Below, in pieces: positions 1-13,114 of a stretch of DNA of 64,000 nucleotides (position 1 is its first letter; every line of letters starts with the position of its first letter). Made by a program: the position numbers and the translations under genes. Source of the stretch: Tetracladium setigerum. Its lineage: Eukaryota; Ascomycota; Leotiomycetes; Helotiales. Below the pieces are notes generated by a model, which worked only from the letters and a program-made list of their open reading frames with translations, did not search any database and had not been told where the DNA came from. The DNA lies in contig PZJY01000005.1 in NCBI GenBank assembly GCA_031472005.1, positions 868,001-932,000 on the forward strand, written 5' to 3'.

Positions 1-49
1 CAACCAAAAGCACACGACACAACATCCAATCCAATTCAATTCAATCCGA

Positions 50-3000
50 TCAAGAATCAAAAATCGGTCCAAAAGCAGGCACCCCTCGACTCTCCAATTG
101 ATAGACCAACCTCGCAGTCGTGCTCTTGTTTGAGATAACACAAACGCACTCTGCATCACTCTCCCGATACATCTGATAAGCCAACGCCACCAGGTCTGGT
201 CGTCCTTGAGTTGCAGTGTCCCACAGCACAGTATCTGGATCGGTAGCATACACTGACGCCAAGATCTCTTCTCCATAAGTCTTCAAGGGCGCCTTTGCCG
301 ACCACAAGATTCGGCATGGTACGCGTTTTTCGAGAATAACAGGCATGCATGGACCGATCCCAGAACCGGTTGCCACGAGGATTATTTTCTTGAACAAGGG
401 GGCAATGGCGAGAACGCCAGAGGCTGGGGTACCTCGAGTCCAGATTGAGGTTGGTGGTTTGTCTATGATCCGACCGGTCCAGTCGCCTGCGCGGGAGACG
501 ATTATGGAGAATCCTTTGGCGGTAGGGGAGAAGATAGTGGCGAAGGAGTGCCACTCTACAAGAGGGCGGTCGGTGATGCGGATGGCTACTGATGAAGAAG
601 GTCGGGGAGTAAAGAAATCAAAGTGTAGGCGCACGGCGTGGCGAGAGAGTGGCTCTGCAACAACTTTGATTCGGCGGAGGGCTAGCCACGAGGAAGCTAT
701 GCTCAGGGTTGTGAGAGCGACAAGGTAGAGACCCGGTGATCTAGCTAGAGCGTGGCCAAGAGGTTCATCTTTGCCATATTGTAGAGATGATGTTGCAACG
801 ACAAGATGGACCCAGACGAGAATGAGCGTGGTCCAACCTGCGAAACGATGGGTGTATTCGAACTGGTCGTGCATCTTCATCCGAATAGTTGGGTAGGCCA
901 TTACCAATATAAGCACCAGAAGTGCTAGAATAAGGTATGTAATCACCATCATCGCATCATTGACATGGTACCGGCCTCCGCTGACGTGAGGTGCAAAATG
1001 GTAGCGACTTGTTTCGACAGCAAAGATCAGCCACCATATTGAAGCAGATACCGCACATCCTGAATGTACTCCCCCGTTGTGATAGATACGAGCAACGTGG
1101 CGGCGGATCCAAAGAGGCATTGAAACTGGAAGACGAGTGGCCAGATAATAAATCGTATTCACAACATGGTCCTGTCTGAGTAAAACCGATCCAAGCAGGT
1201 TCGAAGCGACAGCAGTAATCAAGCTTGGCAGAGGCAGCGAGAAGGAATTATGTCTGCTCTTCCACATCATAATCACGAAAGGAATCGCGTTGGCTATAAA
1301 AATCAAGCCAAAGAGTTTCCGATACGCGTTCAAAGCTGTGTGACGAAACCATCTCCAACCATGATAACCTTGTTTTGGTGGTAAATGATAGATTGTCTTG
1401 GTTATCGAATTGGAGGACGATGTGCTGCTGACGGGGGTAACAGAGTATAGCGGCTGTGTTGACACCTTTTCACTGTCGTAGCGATTAAAGTTGTTGCTGA
1501 CCATTGCGATGGACTCAAGAATGGTAATCTTGGTTTTGTCAACGTGTTGCAACTCGGAATATGTTGGTACGTGTGCTGGTTGAGGAAACATCACCAGCTT
1601 CTCGTCGGTTATTGGGACAGGCTCCGTCTTCTCTAACTCTGCGATACTTCTCAACTTGGCCTTGTCCACTTTGCCGTTGGGTGTCAAACCGATGGTAGGA
1701 AGATATTTCCAAACCGACGGAATGGCATAGAAAGGTTGGTTATTGGCAAGTGCTTGTCGCAAAACTTTATTGTTTAGCTCTGCTGGGGCTGAATAGAATC
1801 CCCATAGTGAATCATCGATCTTCAAAGCGCAAGCTTTGGTAACCGTTGCGCACTGTTCAATTGACCTTGAAACACCGTCGAGCTCCACGCGAAAGCCCGA
1901 TATTTTCACCTGGTCATCTCTGCGTCCAAGTGGTTCGAGACTGCCGTCGGGAAGCCACCTTGCAAGATCACCAGTGTTGAACATATTTCGCCTGCATGTG
2001 TTCATGTGTCAGTTTGGAATTCTCAATCGATTGAATGGAGTTGACCAACCCATTTCTGGCAAATTTGTCTGGCTTATAGCGGGACACCGTCATTTCGGGC
2101 AGATTCAGATAACCACGGGAAACTCCTGGTCCCCCAGCCCACATCACACCTGGCTCGCCAATTCTGACTGGATTTTCATTTTCGTCAAGAATATAAATAT
2201 TCGTATTTGGAAGTGGTTTCCCAATGGAAAGTGTAAATCCAGGTTTATGCAAGTGCGCACTGTTTAAGATGGTGATCTCGGTTGGACCACAAATGTTCCT
2301 AAAGCGAACGAAGGTTGTCAGCACTTTTCTTTAAGAAACGACAGAGTATTGTACAAATTGGGCAGAGTTCAGATTCTGGAATTCTTTACCAAGACCCAAT
2401 AAATCTAAGTGGAGAAAGGCTTACCAAAAGTTAACATGAGGTGCCCAATGGTCTGCTAGACTCTTGGGACATGGCTCTCCCCAACCGCAATGGTCTTGAT
2501 ATTTGAGAAATCTGTTTGCTTGGGCATATGCTTCAATACCACAGAAGGTGTGGCAATCAAGGTGTCCACACCGCGAAGACATTGAGCCCAAGCTTCATTG
2601 CCGCTGCCGCGAATGTGCAACGAGCCTCCGTTCATCATTGTTCCTAGGATTTCCCAAGCACCTGAATTGATTAGCATGCGTCTCCAAAATATGGAAAAAT
2701 ACCTACACATATCAAATGCGACATTCAATTGCTGAATAACCTTGGTTCCGACGGTGATTTTGAGGCTCGACGGCTCAAGCAGTAAGGAGTTGGTGATCCC
2801 TTCTATTAAGAGTTAATTAGAGTTTTCGTTAAGTATGCCGAGATCTTACCATGGGTTACATCAACACCCTTCGGCTTTCCAGTGGTCCCCGAAGTATAGA
2901 TAACATAAGCACCATCCGTTGTTTTGATATCAACGTTTGGTTGTGCTTTGTCCCCCGTTTTCCAGAGACTACTCGTAGAGTCTAGCTCAACCACTTTCAC

Positions 3001-3483
3001 TGCGTCTTTTAGAGACTGGGGCATGCATTGCTCAACCTTTGAGCGAAACTTTGGCAAACAAAGAATAATCGCTGCGCCTGAATCGAGAATTACATGCTTA
3101 AGTGTTGCCTCGGGAGTAACCGCGCCGTCTAGGGGGACGTACTGGCCTCCAGCTTTTAGCACGGCGAAAATGAAAATAACCATTTCAATGCAGCGGGAAT
3201 AGACGAGAAGTGCACGGTCTCCTCGACGAAGACCGAGTCGTTGCAGCTCATTAGCGAGAATGTTGGCACGTTGATTCAGTTCGAAATATGATATCGTAGT
3301 GCCGTCGAAATGCTGAACGGCAATAGCATGTTGGTGTTGAGTTGCAATTGCCTCAAAGGCATGATGGACAATTTTGAATGGGATCGCTACGGTTGGCCCT
3401 CTGCTGAAACTGTTGAAAAGTTTTCGATTCTCCGAATCAAGGCTTTCAAGGGAATGGAATCCCTCAATTACTGCTTCTGTCAT
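50..3483 (-). CDS. NRPS-like adenylation domain fused to a ferric-reductase-like membrane oxidoreductase
   Basis: Five exons (3483-2850, 2802-2707, 2661-2425, 2298-2050, 1991-50) give about 1052 residues. The N-terminal half is an ANL adenylation domain: YVIYTSGTTGKPKG near residue 190, FDMCAWE across intron 2, NICGPTE, MFNTGDLARW, GRRDDQVKISGF, and TPNGKVDKA near 510. No carrier-protein motif (GxxS) follows. After a low-complexity linker come several hydrophobic helices (about 630-820) with conserved His, then a HxF-type flavin region and GSGIGP nucleotide-binding motif near 955, as in ferric reductase/NADPH oxidase families. It presumably activates a carboxylic acid and sits in a membrane; the substrate is unknown. 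Exon 3 is one base short: the C run at 2479-2482 needs five C to read GEPCPKSLAD, and without it a TAG follows. With one added base, all five exons sum to a whole number of codons. The upstream ATG at 3483 was chosen because the longer reading frame begins with TTG. Confidence 0.8.
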
Positions 3484-5293
3484 CGTGCTCTGCTCACCAA
3501 ACAAGCAACTTACTATTGAAAGTATTTCTATATTCCATTAGAATGATTTGTGTGATAGGAGATGGAATGTATACCAATAATTTGGGGAAAGTGAAAATCG
3601 AGGTTTCTACTCGGGTAGTCGTGAGAGCTTCAGCAAAACATGAGAAGAGACATCACGCCATATTTATATATCTTTTTGTGACCACTCTGGCCTTCAAAAG
3701 ATTCAAAGGTATGGATATTTCCACATGCCAGGCGCTTTTGTTCCCCACTTCCAGAGCAAGAAAAAAAGAAATCGGCATTATACTCGATACGACGAACCCG
3801 AGTATATACACTGTGCTCTCTCCACACTTGTGCAAACTGCTGGTAACTTTGCCAGAGAAGGCAACAATTATCGTAAAACTGGACTTTTATTTGCCAATTT
3901 CGTAACTTTTAGGTAGCCATACAACATTGAAAACTCGGACGTTCGGACATGTGCGAGGTAGGCGGTCGCCACTTGGGTCTCTGAGGCGATTCCAAGAATT
4001 CTGCGACCTTCAACAAGAAGGAGAGTAGATAGAAGATCGTCTATCTTGACACCCTCTTCGCTCAATGTTCCACATTCGGCTCTGGAAGAAGATACCGGTT
4101 CCCAAAAGAGGTAATGTCCGTAGAAGGCCCACAGCATTCCCTGGTTTTACAGCAGACCCCGCGTTTTCGAGCGGGTAAGATCGCTGCTGCATGAGATATA
4201 AGCTCAGAAATTGTATTTCTAAGGCATGACATATAGTATCCATACCTGTTATCCGCGATTGACGTCGATTCTGGCATGCATGAAACTTCTACCTTCTGGA
4301 TTGCATATGTGGCCTCATTATCCTCATTATCGCATCAAATGTCGACAGCCATGGGTTTCCGCACGTTTGACTTTCCCTTGATTAGGCCGCATCACTTCTC
4401 TGCATGAAAACAATCCATCGAAAAAAAACTGCTTGAAATTTCTGATTGGATCGCCATTCTAGGCGCTGTCGTTGAACATTTTCTTTTTTTTTTTTTCCCC
4501 TTTCTCAACGGCTCGGCTGCCTCGGTGCTCAGGAACAAGATCTACTATAGCAATAGGCGGATCCAATACACCCGCAGAGAAATCAGGCACGACGGCCGTG
4601 TACCCCAAGGTCCCTGCATGTCTGTGGAAGCACTATGCGTAGAATTAATTAGCCTTCGTCGGTTTCTTGGAAACGGGAGTTGTGCATGACTGCCACTCCT
4701 ACCTACCTTGTGACCTTCCAGAAACGTGCAGTTCTACGACCATTCCATCAACAAAGCCGAGATATCATAGATACCGGCAGATAAACTATAAACAAGATCG
4801 GGGCTTGCGGAAAGAGCAAAGTTAAAGATGCTGATAAGATAATCGCGTTCCTGGGGTAGATGACGGGATGTCACACCAGGTAGGTAGGTGGCCTAAGCAT
4901 GCCCGGAGAAAGAAGAAGGAGAAAGAGGACAGAGAAAGGATTGGTTGTTCGGCTACAACGCTCTGCTCGAAATTAATTTTTATAGGGGGGTGTGGCGCTA
5001 GATGGTACGGCGTGCATGCCTAAAACCACAAGCGAAAACCATCCCTCCCTCCCTCCCTCTCTTAATTGCTGTCATAACACTTCAACACTTCAACACTGCA
5101 ATGCATCCTCTGAACCATGGAACTTCCCCTCGTGATCTATTTTTTCCAGATTAATCTGTGGTGCCACCTGGTTTTTTCTTCAGGTTAAATAGTGTCGACT
5201 GCATGTTGAAGTATAACGTTCTCGACTCACGCACCACCACCACAATACCAAAACATCTTCATCTACCCTGATATTGTATTGACAAACCAAAAC
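3484..5293. other. gene-free interval with simple repeats
   Basis: No reading frame here resembles a known protein. The interval holds a T13 run (4484-4496) and a (CCCT)n tract at about 5043-5060. It should contain the promoters of the NRPS-like gene (leftward) and the enoyl-CoA hydratase (rightward). I see no recognisable operator. Confidence 0.5.
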
Positions 5294-6460
5294 ATGGATA
5301 CACCACTCATCAGAACACTCCTTCATTCCTCCAATGGAATAGCGACTATAGAACTCGACCGTGCCTCAAAACGCAATGCCTTCAACCAATCCATGATTGA
5401 CACCCTGGTCAAGACCCTCGCCCTCCTCGATGACAACCCCGCCGTTCGAGCCGTCGTCATAACAGGATCCTCCAATGGACCTTTCTGTGGTATGTTAAAG
5501 TTTTTTCGATGGCGAATTTGTACCCGGATTTTAGCCCTTGCTGTTGGGTTAATGGTGCTGATCGAAGTTGTGTGCAAAAGCGGGGATGGATTTGAAAGAG
5601 TTGATTGATATTTCGACATCTGAAGCCTACAAGAGGAATTTCTTGAAGGATCTGACGGATGCCTTTGCTAGATTCAGCAAACCGTTGATTGCGTCTGTTG
5701 TAGGCTTTGCTGTGAGTTTCCATCAATATCAGGAGTCGCTGTGCGTACTTCTTCAACGCGCTGATCATGTTTCGAGTACCTTAGCTTGGTGGAGGCTTTG
5801 AGATCGCCCTCGCAGTAAGTGACGACTCGCGCGCCAATTTACTTCAAGATTTTGATCAAACTCTAATTATATTGATCTAGTGCGATATTATCTACTCGGC
5901 AGAAAATGCGCTTTTTGGCCTGCCCGAGGTGAAAATCGGGACAATTCCTGGGGCTGGAGGGACGCAAAGATTGACCAGGTTGCTGGGTAAACACAGAGTT
6001 CGTATTCCCGGTCACTCACAGCCTTGTTGTTAGAAAACCATAATTGATTGTTGCCACAGGCAATGGAATTCATTCTTACCGGCGACCCCGCCACAGGGGC
6101 TGAATTTCACGCGCTGGGCCTGGTCAATAAAGTATTCCCAAAGCCAGAAGAGGTGTTGCCCGCTGCACAGAAATTGGCGGAAAGAATTGCGACTATGTCT
6201 GGACCAGTGGTTAAGGCAGCCAAACTAGCAATTCTCACTGGTATGTTGAGCAATAGACTCATACTAATTCATTCTACTCCTCTTGATGAGAGGGGATGTT
6301 CTGAGCTAATGTGGCTCTTGAAATAGTTGAGAATTCTCACCTCGATGCGGGAATGACGATGGAAAAGTCACTTTATTATTCTACTTTTGGGCTAAACGAT
6401 TTCAAAGAGGGAATGACAGCATTCTTGGAAAAGAGGGCACCAAAATTCGAGCATTCGTAA
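5294..6460 (+). CDS. enoyl-CoA hydratase/isomerase family protein
   Basis: Six exons (5294-5489, 5581-5711, 5785-5814, 5881-5997, 6060-6240, 6327-6460) encode 262 residues, the usual crotonase length. The oxyanion-hole loop is GPFCAGMDLKEL (codon GCG formed across intron 1). LGGGFEIALACD and FGLPEVKIGTIPGAGG carry the two glutamates that activate water in hydratases, so this is likely an active hydratase of fatty-acid or branched-chain amino-acid breakdown. Exon 3 is only 30 nt. No C-terminal SKL-type peroxisomal signal is present (it ends EHS), and the N terminus is not obviously a transit peptide, so its compartment is unclear. The ATG at 5294 was used because the upstream in-frame codon at 5279 is TTG. 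Confidence 0.9.
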
Positions 6461-7282
6461 GAAGTACGATTGACTTGGTGTTGTCTCAATCCCTTGTCTT
6501 GGGACTCAGGTAGGTGTCTACATACAAGCACGATGGAAGAAAACACAGTACACAACATCACAGCTTTCAATTACTTCGATCGAGTCACAAAAGACAAAAC
6601 AATATTTTTTATTGCTCAGTTGATAACTGGAACTTTATAAATATATTGCGCGGTGAGCTTTCGCAAAACTCAGCTCCATCCGTCGGCAACAATAAAATTG
6701 TGCAGTACATTTCGCTCTTGTCGTTGGTTCAAATACCTTGCGAATCAATACAACCACTACTTCTATTGTATAATGCGTTTGCTGAATTATATTATTGCGG
6801 GTTGGCATCACTGCATTTAAGGGTTGGCCATCTCCCATCCGAGCCGCTGGCCTGCCCAGCCAGCATCACAGTTTCCCTTGCTCTTTCGAACCTGTTTAGA
6901 TTGTTAAATTTCGGAGTCTTTCCTAGCCTTTTACGACCACCTAGATATCAAGCCAGACACAGGTTTTCTCACGTAACTTCTATTTTTAGTGTTTGTATGT
7001 GAGCGGCGGCGGCTTTCTTTGACCTGACCCTAGAGTGAGCCTTCCTGACCTGAGAGCGAGCATTCTTGAGCTCAAAGTGAGCAACTTTGAGCATCTGGGA
7101 GAGTTGGCCGGAGCCAGTTTTAAGAGGATTGATCCTGAGCACAAATCTACCTCGCCCGTCTTCTGTCACAACACCCAACAAGAATCACGAACAATCACCA
7201 ATAGAACAAAAACGGCTGAAAAACACAATACAATATTAACATTATAATAATCTAACACTCAGGCAATCTGGTAGTACTCAGA
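6461..7282. other. convergent 3' interval
   Basis: Lies between the 3' ends of the hydratase and the 5'-nucleotidase. Reading frames of about 70-160 residues exist on both strands but look like shadows. Nothing further can be supported. Confidence 0.4.
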
Positions 7283-9561
7283 CTATACCAGTGTTGGAGT
7301 TGGCTCAGCAGCGAGACAAGTGCATGCAGAGCTGACTCTCGAACTGAGTCCTTGGCAGTTAGCCACGTAAGTCGGGAGAGCAGCGGCACCGGTGACAACT
7401 GCGGTAGTGTATGTTGAACAGAAGGCTGAAGCTCGAGAGCTGGATCCGAGCAATGCTCGGAAGCAGTTATCTCTGTTGCAAACAAGTTTGGACGTTGTTG
7501 TTGCCTTTGTGGTTGTTGTCAGAGTTGTGGTTGTCACAAATGTGGTTGTTACAGATGTGGTTGTTGAGGTCGAAGCTGAGGTTGTGGCCGATGAGGTGGT
7601 AGTGGAGGTTGATCCGCTGACGGCGACGATTCTTGGCTCGAGAACTGCTTTGATTGGTGATTGTGCTTCGATATACATTCTCAGGACCTCATCTTGGGTG
7701 TCGAGACTGACAAAGTCGGTGGTTGCCTTGAAGATGTTGTCGCCAGCTATTAAAAATCAGCCAAAGGAACATCTCGCAATCTTTGATTTTGTCTTACCTC
7801 CAGCCAAGAAATCAAGAGTCACAACGTTATAAGTGGCAGCCTTGTCCAAAGGTGAATCCCCGATAAGGACACTGACGAGCTTAGTTCCGTTGGCATTGTT
7901 GGGATTATAGGAAATCTTGATGCCAGTGCTGACTTGCATGGTGGAAGTGACAGGCCTGCCATTGAAGACATTCACCTTAGTGATCACACCCTCAAGGGTA
8001 TCCCAAAGATCGCTACCGCTCATTGGAATCTCAACAATCGAATTTCCGAATGGGAAGGCAGTAATGACTTCGCCGCGGGTGACATTTCCTGCATCGATAG
8101 TAGCACGGATACCGCCAGAATTGATGATAGCGCAGTGTGCAGTGGGGGAAACATTGCGACGATAGACGAGCATAGCATCGGTCATAAATTGGCCGAGAAG
8201 ACCTATTATCATCAGCTCTAAATTTGCAGAACAGAGGTATCAATACTCACACTCTTGGGTTCTGCAGGTGCTTTGCTCCAAGACGACTTCAGAGAAACCG
8301 ACAACTTCGGAGCTGAAAGCCTCAAAAGGTCCACGCCATTCGTCAATTTGGGCTTGGAGCTCAGGATCCTGCTCTGTTGTGTTGGTAATATGGATTGGTG
8401 CACCGTGATAAGCCAAGATCTTTCCGGCTGGATCATATGTCACATCAATATATCCCAGATACTCTCCCCATCCTATTTAAAAGTTAATTTACGCCAGAGA
8501 ATCTTTTCTAGCGGGACTCACTGTAACTAAATAGATGTTAGCGAATTGATTTTCAAAAGAGTATTCTCAAGACTTACGCAGTAACAATAAACACCTCATC
8601 ACCATCCAAGTTCGTTCTGATTGTTGGGTATTCTCCTTGAGCAATTGCCATATCGCCAAGTGGGGTATGGCTGTGTCCACCCATAATCAATTGAAGACCA
8701 GTAGTAGCCTCAGCCAACTTTTGATCTTCGGCGTATCCAATGTGAGTAATGGCGGCAATCCTTTTAATATTGGTAGTCGACTTAATGTGATCAATGGTTC
8801 TTTGGACAGCTTCTACGACGTCGGTGAACTGGGTACCCTTGCCAGGTGAAGAGATAGAGGGAGTATCCGGGGTGGTGACTCCAATGACCGCAAGCTCATA
8901 TTCCTCATAGATATGGTAAGGCACAATAGTCTTGTTGAGGACTGGATTATCGGAGACAATGTTTGCGGAAATGATAGGGAAGGTGAGGTTCTGGAGGAAC
9001 TCTCCGAGGAAATCATCGCCTCTGTCGAACTCGTGGTTTCCAAGAGTCATGCCATCAAATCCCATTTGATTTAGGGTCGCTGCGATCTTCTCTCCTCCGT
9101 AGAAGTTGAAGAACAAAGTTCCCTAACTGTGTTAGAAGTCCCGTTTTCCAATTCATAGAGCCCAATGGCCACATACCTGGAATTCATCACCAACGTTCAG
9201 GAGTAAGCTGTCGTTGTGACCTGGTCTGGTTTCCTTCAGAATCTGCTTGACGCGAGAATAACCGCCAAAGCATCCTCTGCTGGGGTTTGTGCAATCGGTT
9301 CCGGAAGACGAGAACTCGTCCAGATGTGCGTGGACGTCATTGATGTGGTAAAAGGCTAATCGATCGGCCAAGTCAGATCAAAACAACTCAAACAGATGAG
9401 AAGAGAAGGGACCAGGAGCTCTCACAAATGTTGTAATTTCCTTCGCCGTCAATGAACCGTTTACCGAGGTGGTGTCGCTCGCTGATGAGTACATCTTCAG
9501 CAGCTGCTGCATTTGCACCCAAGATAGAAGCCGACACAAGGAGGGATTGAAGGAGCTTCAT
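7283..9561 (-). CDS. secreted 5'-nucleotidase / metallophosphoesterase with Ser/Thr linker and C-terminal Cys module
   Basis: Seven exons (9561-9426, 9355-9177, 9122-8578, 8526-8522, 8472-8251, 8202-7798, 7746-7283) give 651 residues. It opens with a signal peptide (MKLLQSLLVSASILGANA). The metallophosphatase motifs follow in order: NDVHAHLDE, GDEFQGTLFF, GNHEFDRGDD, THIGY and GGHSHT. The 5'-nucleotidase C-terminal domain then includes INSGGIRATIDAG and AFPFGNSIVEI. After residue about 540 there is a Thr/Ser-rich linker, then a domain with six cysteines and no hydrophobic tail, so GPI anchoring is not indicated. It likely hydrolyses extracellular nucleotides or related phosphate esters. Exon 4 is only five nucleotides: without it the junction is out of frame, with it the product reads VTAYRWGEYLGYIDV. 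Confidence 0.9.
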
Positions 9562-11026
9562 GATGAGTGATGCTTGGAGAGAATTGAACCTTCCTGACGA
9601 CTTCTTTCAGCTCTCTTTCCCGTGGGGACGGTGCTGGATTTATAAAAACGTTGTACCCCAGAGAATCCAATGATAGGGCTTCCTGGGACTCTACAGTAGA
9701 ACCACGTTCGCAGAAAGCTTGTGTTGACACGATGATAAGAACAAGGACTTTCCCCTGCCTTGCGATACCAAGAGGCCGCAGCTATCTCAGCTGCCATGCC
9801 TGAAGGAGATACTCTACCGATGAGGAGTGATACAGAGTTCTGAATTTCCATACTTTTGGCAGCTGGACCCTGTTCAGGTACATCCTATTCAGGTACAGGA
9901 CCGGGGATTGCCAAGAGATCTATTATCTGGGACCTTGGCACTGCTTTACAACCTGCCCTAATAGGCTTAGATCCAATTCCCCAACGTTGCCAAGGAGTCT
10001 CCACCGGCGCGGAGGTCCCCTTGGTTTGGCGGTGGATGCCACTGGCTGTCGGCAAGCACATTCACCAAAGAGCGCCTCTCATTGGCTTTGGGCCTTTTAG
10101 CTACCTATGGCAATTAGGTAATTCTTTCAATTAACTGCCAACATTCCTTCTCTTCTTGCTTACTAGTTACAAGGGGAAGAATAAACAGGAGCTTGCTTGC
10201 ATTCAGAGCAACTGTTGACAGGGTTTTGGTGACCAAACAAACTGTCTCGCCTGCACACGTTCGAGGGATGTCGATAATGTCGAAGCACGCCCCAGTCTGA
10301 CAAGCTTTTTTCGATCCTCCTGCTTTACTACCTTACTGAGCACATGAATATTAATTTGCGAACGAATTCCACTTTCCATCCTAAAATCTATCCCACAGTT
10401 GGCAGAACAATCATCTCAGTTTAGAGGCCAGAGCAGAAAACTTGTGATATCATGTTGCGCAATTGGGCACTGAAAGTAACAAGACATACTCGTCCTTTAG
10501 TAAACTCATTCCCTTCCTCTCTGCTCCGCCGCTGCAAGAAATAATCCATGAGAAAATCCGGTACGACCTGGTTTACAAGGCTGCAAAAAACAAAGAACAC
10601 AATGTATTTACCAAGAAGTAAATACACAATACAAATCGAATCATGCTCTCCGGTATACTGGCCTAGTCGTTGCAGACGATATACATGGCACTCCTATGTA
10701 TAACTACAATCACATCCAAATATAAGCTTTTTGATGGGGAAAAGTTTAAAGTAACGCGAGCTATTATTGGAAGATGCCAGAGGCCTATGAACAAGGAGCT
10801 ATGGCAGCCGGCAAGCAAGATATCTATGAAACTTCCATGCAAAACCACCGAAAAATCCATCGAAAACGCAGTAGGTAGGTATCTTAGCCTCGTTTTGGCC
10901 ATAAGCCAGGATATGAAGGGAAATATCTAACACTGGACAATGGTTAGCGTACTCAAAGAACAAATTGAGGGTAGCACTGCAGATCCTCACAAAGTGCAGC
11001 CGGCACGTCAATTCTTTTTAAGTCCT
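9562..11026. other. gene-free interval
   Basis: Upstream region of the 5'-nucleotidase and downstream region of the 2EXR gene. No convincing coding sequence on either strand; only short overlapping frames are present. Confidence 0.4.
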
Positions 11027-12101
11027 TCAAATCGATATGATTTCGAGGCCCTCCTTCGCGTCGAGAATTTCACTTTCGTAGAGAGGTGAAGTCTCAATTA
11101 ATTGAGTTTCCCAATCTGCATAGAGACGATGATAGCTCATCCCAATTAAAGCTTTGCGCAATGTCAAGACCTTCAGATTTTGAATCTCGGCCAAGACTCC
11201 GGGAACAGTGGCGATTGTAATGAAACGCCTGTTCTTCTGCAAGTTTAGAATCCCTGGGAAGGCAAAACCCAATCTCAACATCGTCAGGTTTTTGAAGATG
11301 CTTTCTCTCGTGGATGCACTAATGGTCCGTCCAGTGTACCCAGTAAGGCAGAGTATCACATCAAATGACTTGTGGTCCTTGAGATAGAGTGTATCAACAT
11401 TATAATTAAACCAGATGCATGGCATGTTGAGTTGTGATCCTTCGTCTCGGATTTGGAAGTAATGCTCACAGACAACCTTACGAGCCTCGCGACAGGTGAT
11501 CATGAGAGAGGGAGTGTCGGAGCTGCAGTGTAAATCGTGGAATCCGGTGGGCTCATATGTTCGGATGGCACCAGGTCTATGCTCTTCTGGTATATAAGAA
11601 AGGGTCACGATGCGACCATCAAGTTGAACAGCGGCACAACCCCAAATCAATTTGCGGATCTCCAAAGGAAATAGACCGAACAGTGTGAACTCAGAAATAA
11701 CGACGGGTTTTGATTGGATTCGTCTTACCCCACGAGAAAATCGCTTTCGAAATTTGGTCTTTGAGCGAGAGACTTTAGTCTTGCGAGTTCTACGAGCCGT
11801 TGTGTGTTGTCGATCAGGTTCGATTGTTCGTACGGTCTTCTTGGACTTCAAGATCGAAGCTAACCACAGGAGAACCAGGAAGTCGAGAGACAGATACCTA
11901 AGGTAGAGCAGATAGAATTAGCACTCTCTTCATTACAGAAAGAAGATGGAGACTTGAAGCTCACAGAAGCAAGCCGACAACTTTGAGGAGGTCGGAGAGC
12001 TGGCCCGACTGGGTCAAGGAGACGTGTCGATGGAGATGGGCGGTTACAATAGTAATCGCGATGGCGATCAAAGCCATTGACGAGAAGACTGATCCCTCCA
12101 T
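11027..12101 (-). CDS. 2EXR-domain protein with N-terminal membrane hairpin
   Basis: Two exons (12101-11965 and 11897-11027; donor GTGAGC, acceptor CTTAG) encode 335 residues. Two hydrophobic stretches (about residues 7-20 and 40-60) precede a very basic linker (about 64-100, many K/R). Then comes the fungal 2EXR domain, starting FTLFGLFPLEIRKLIWG and containing the typical LMITCREARKVVCEHYF. 2EXR proteins are widespread in filamentous ascomycetes and their function is unknown. Most examples I know of lack an N-terminal membrane anchor, so the first exon is the least certain part. The ATG at 12101 is the first in the open frame. Confidence 0.75.
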
Positions 12102-13114
12102 CGTGGCTTTGAGGACAGATCGAGAGATCCAGAGTCTTGTTGCAGAGTCAGAAGAGGATATCGACCTAAGCGGATGGTCGACGAAGAGGTTGAGCAATCG
12201 AGGCTCGTTGTCTAATCGTAGAGAGAGGTGTCAGGGAAGATTTTGGGGTTACAACGACCCAGTGGGTGGAAAATTGGTGGTGTTGTAAGATGGAAAGATG
12301 ACAAAGTTGAGAAGTGAAAGCGGATCAGGGTTGATATAGCGGGCGGCGACAAAATAGCCAATAAAGCACAGACCCGCCTTAGCCTCAAAAAACACATTCA
12401 CGTGCAAAAAAAACAGTTGCATAGTAACAAAGAAGTCGAAAGTAGCTGTGCAGTATCAGCCTTGGCTTCTTAAGTTCTTAGATGTGTGCTATTTGATGTG
12501 TTTATGTGAAAGACAACATACATTAGACCTGAACTTAGAAAAGTCACCCTTGGCCCTCCTTGCCAGGGGATTTACGAGAGCCTATATGATTTTAATAGGA
12601 AGTCGTAGACATACTTCTTTGATTGCGCAAGTTCACTTGAAGTGTTGTTTTGGCTTTGTCGATTTGTTCACTCAAAGCAAGGTTGACTTCCCTATCTTGA
12701 ACCACAGACTTGAGTCTTGGTGAAGGTGTATTTTGTCACAAGCTTGACCAATAAGCACTCCTCGCCATGAATTCTAAAAAATGCCTTCCTCAAGTAGTGA
12801 TTGCCTTTTATGATAAACAGGATTCAAAGTTTGTGACTTATTGACATACTTTAAGCGAGAGAAGCGAAGTCCGGACGCCGCTTGGTGCTAACCGAGATCT
12901 ACTTTGTCCGCCAAGCCCCGCGTCGGCCGCTTTCCCCGCCCCCAAAAGTTCGCGTCCCGCCGGCGTTGACTCAAATTTATTTCCCCTCCATCACCACAAT
13001 ATCTCCTTTTATTTCTACAACCGCACAAGAAGTTCGCCTCTACCTACAAACAGGACCCGAAAACTCTCATCGTATCTAAACCAAAGCCCCACACAACCAA
13101 TCCACTCTATTAAA
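12102..13114. other. diverg. upstream interval of the 2EXR gene and DPH3
   Basis: No supportable gene. It should hold the promoters of the leftward 2EXR gene and the rightward DPH3 gene. Confidence 0.4.

Noticed and set aside
2449..2728. Treating the NRPS-like gene as a true pseudogene
   Set aside because: Only one base is missing and six other genes show the same type of defect, so an assembly error is simpler.
7392..7832. Val-rich frame on the plus strand
   Set aside because: It is the complement of the Thr-rich linker of the 5'-nucleotidase.
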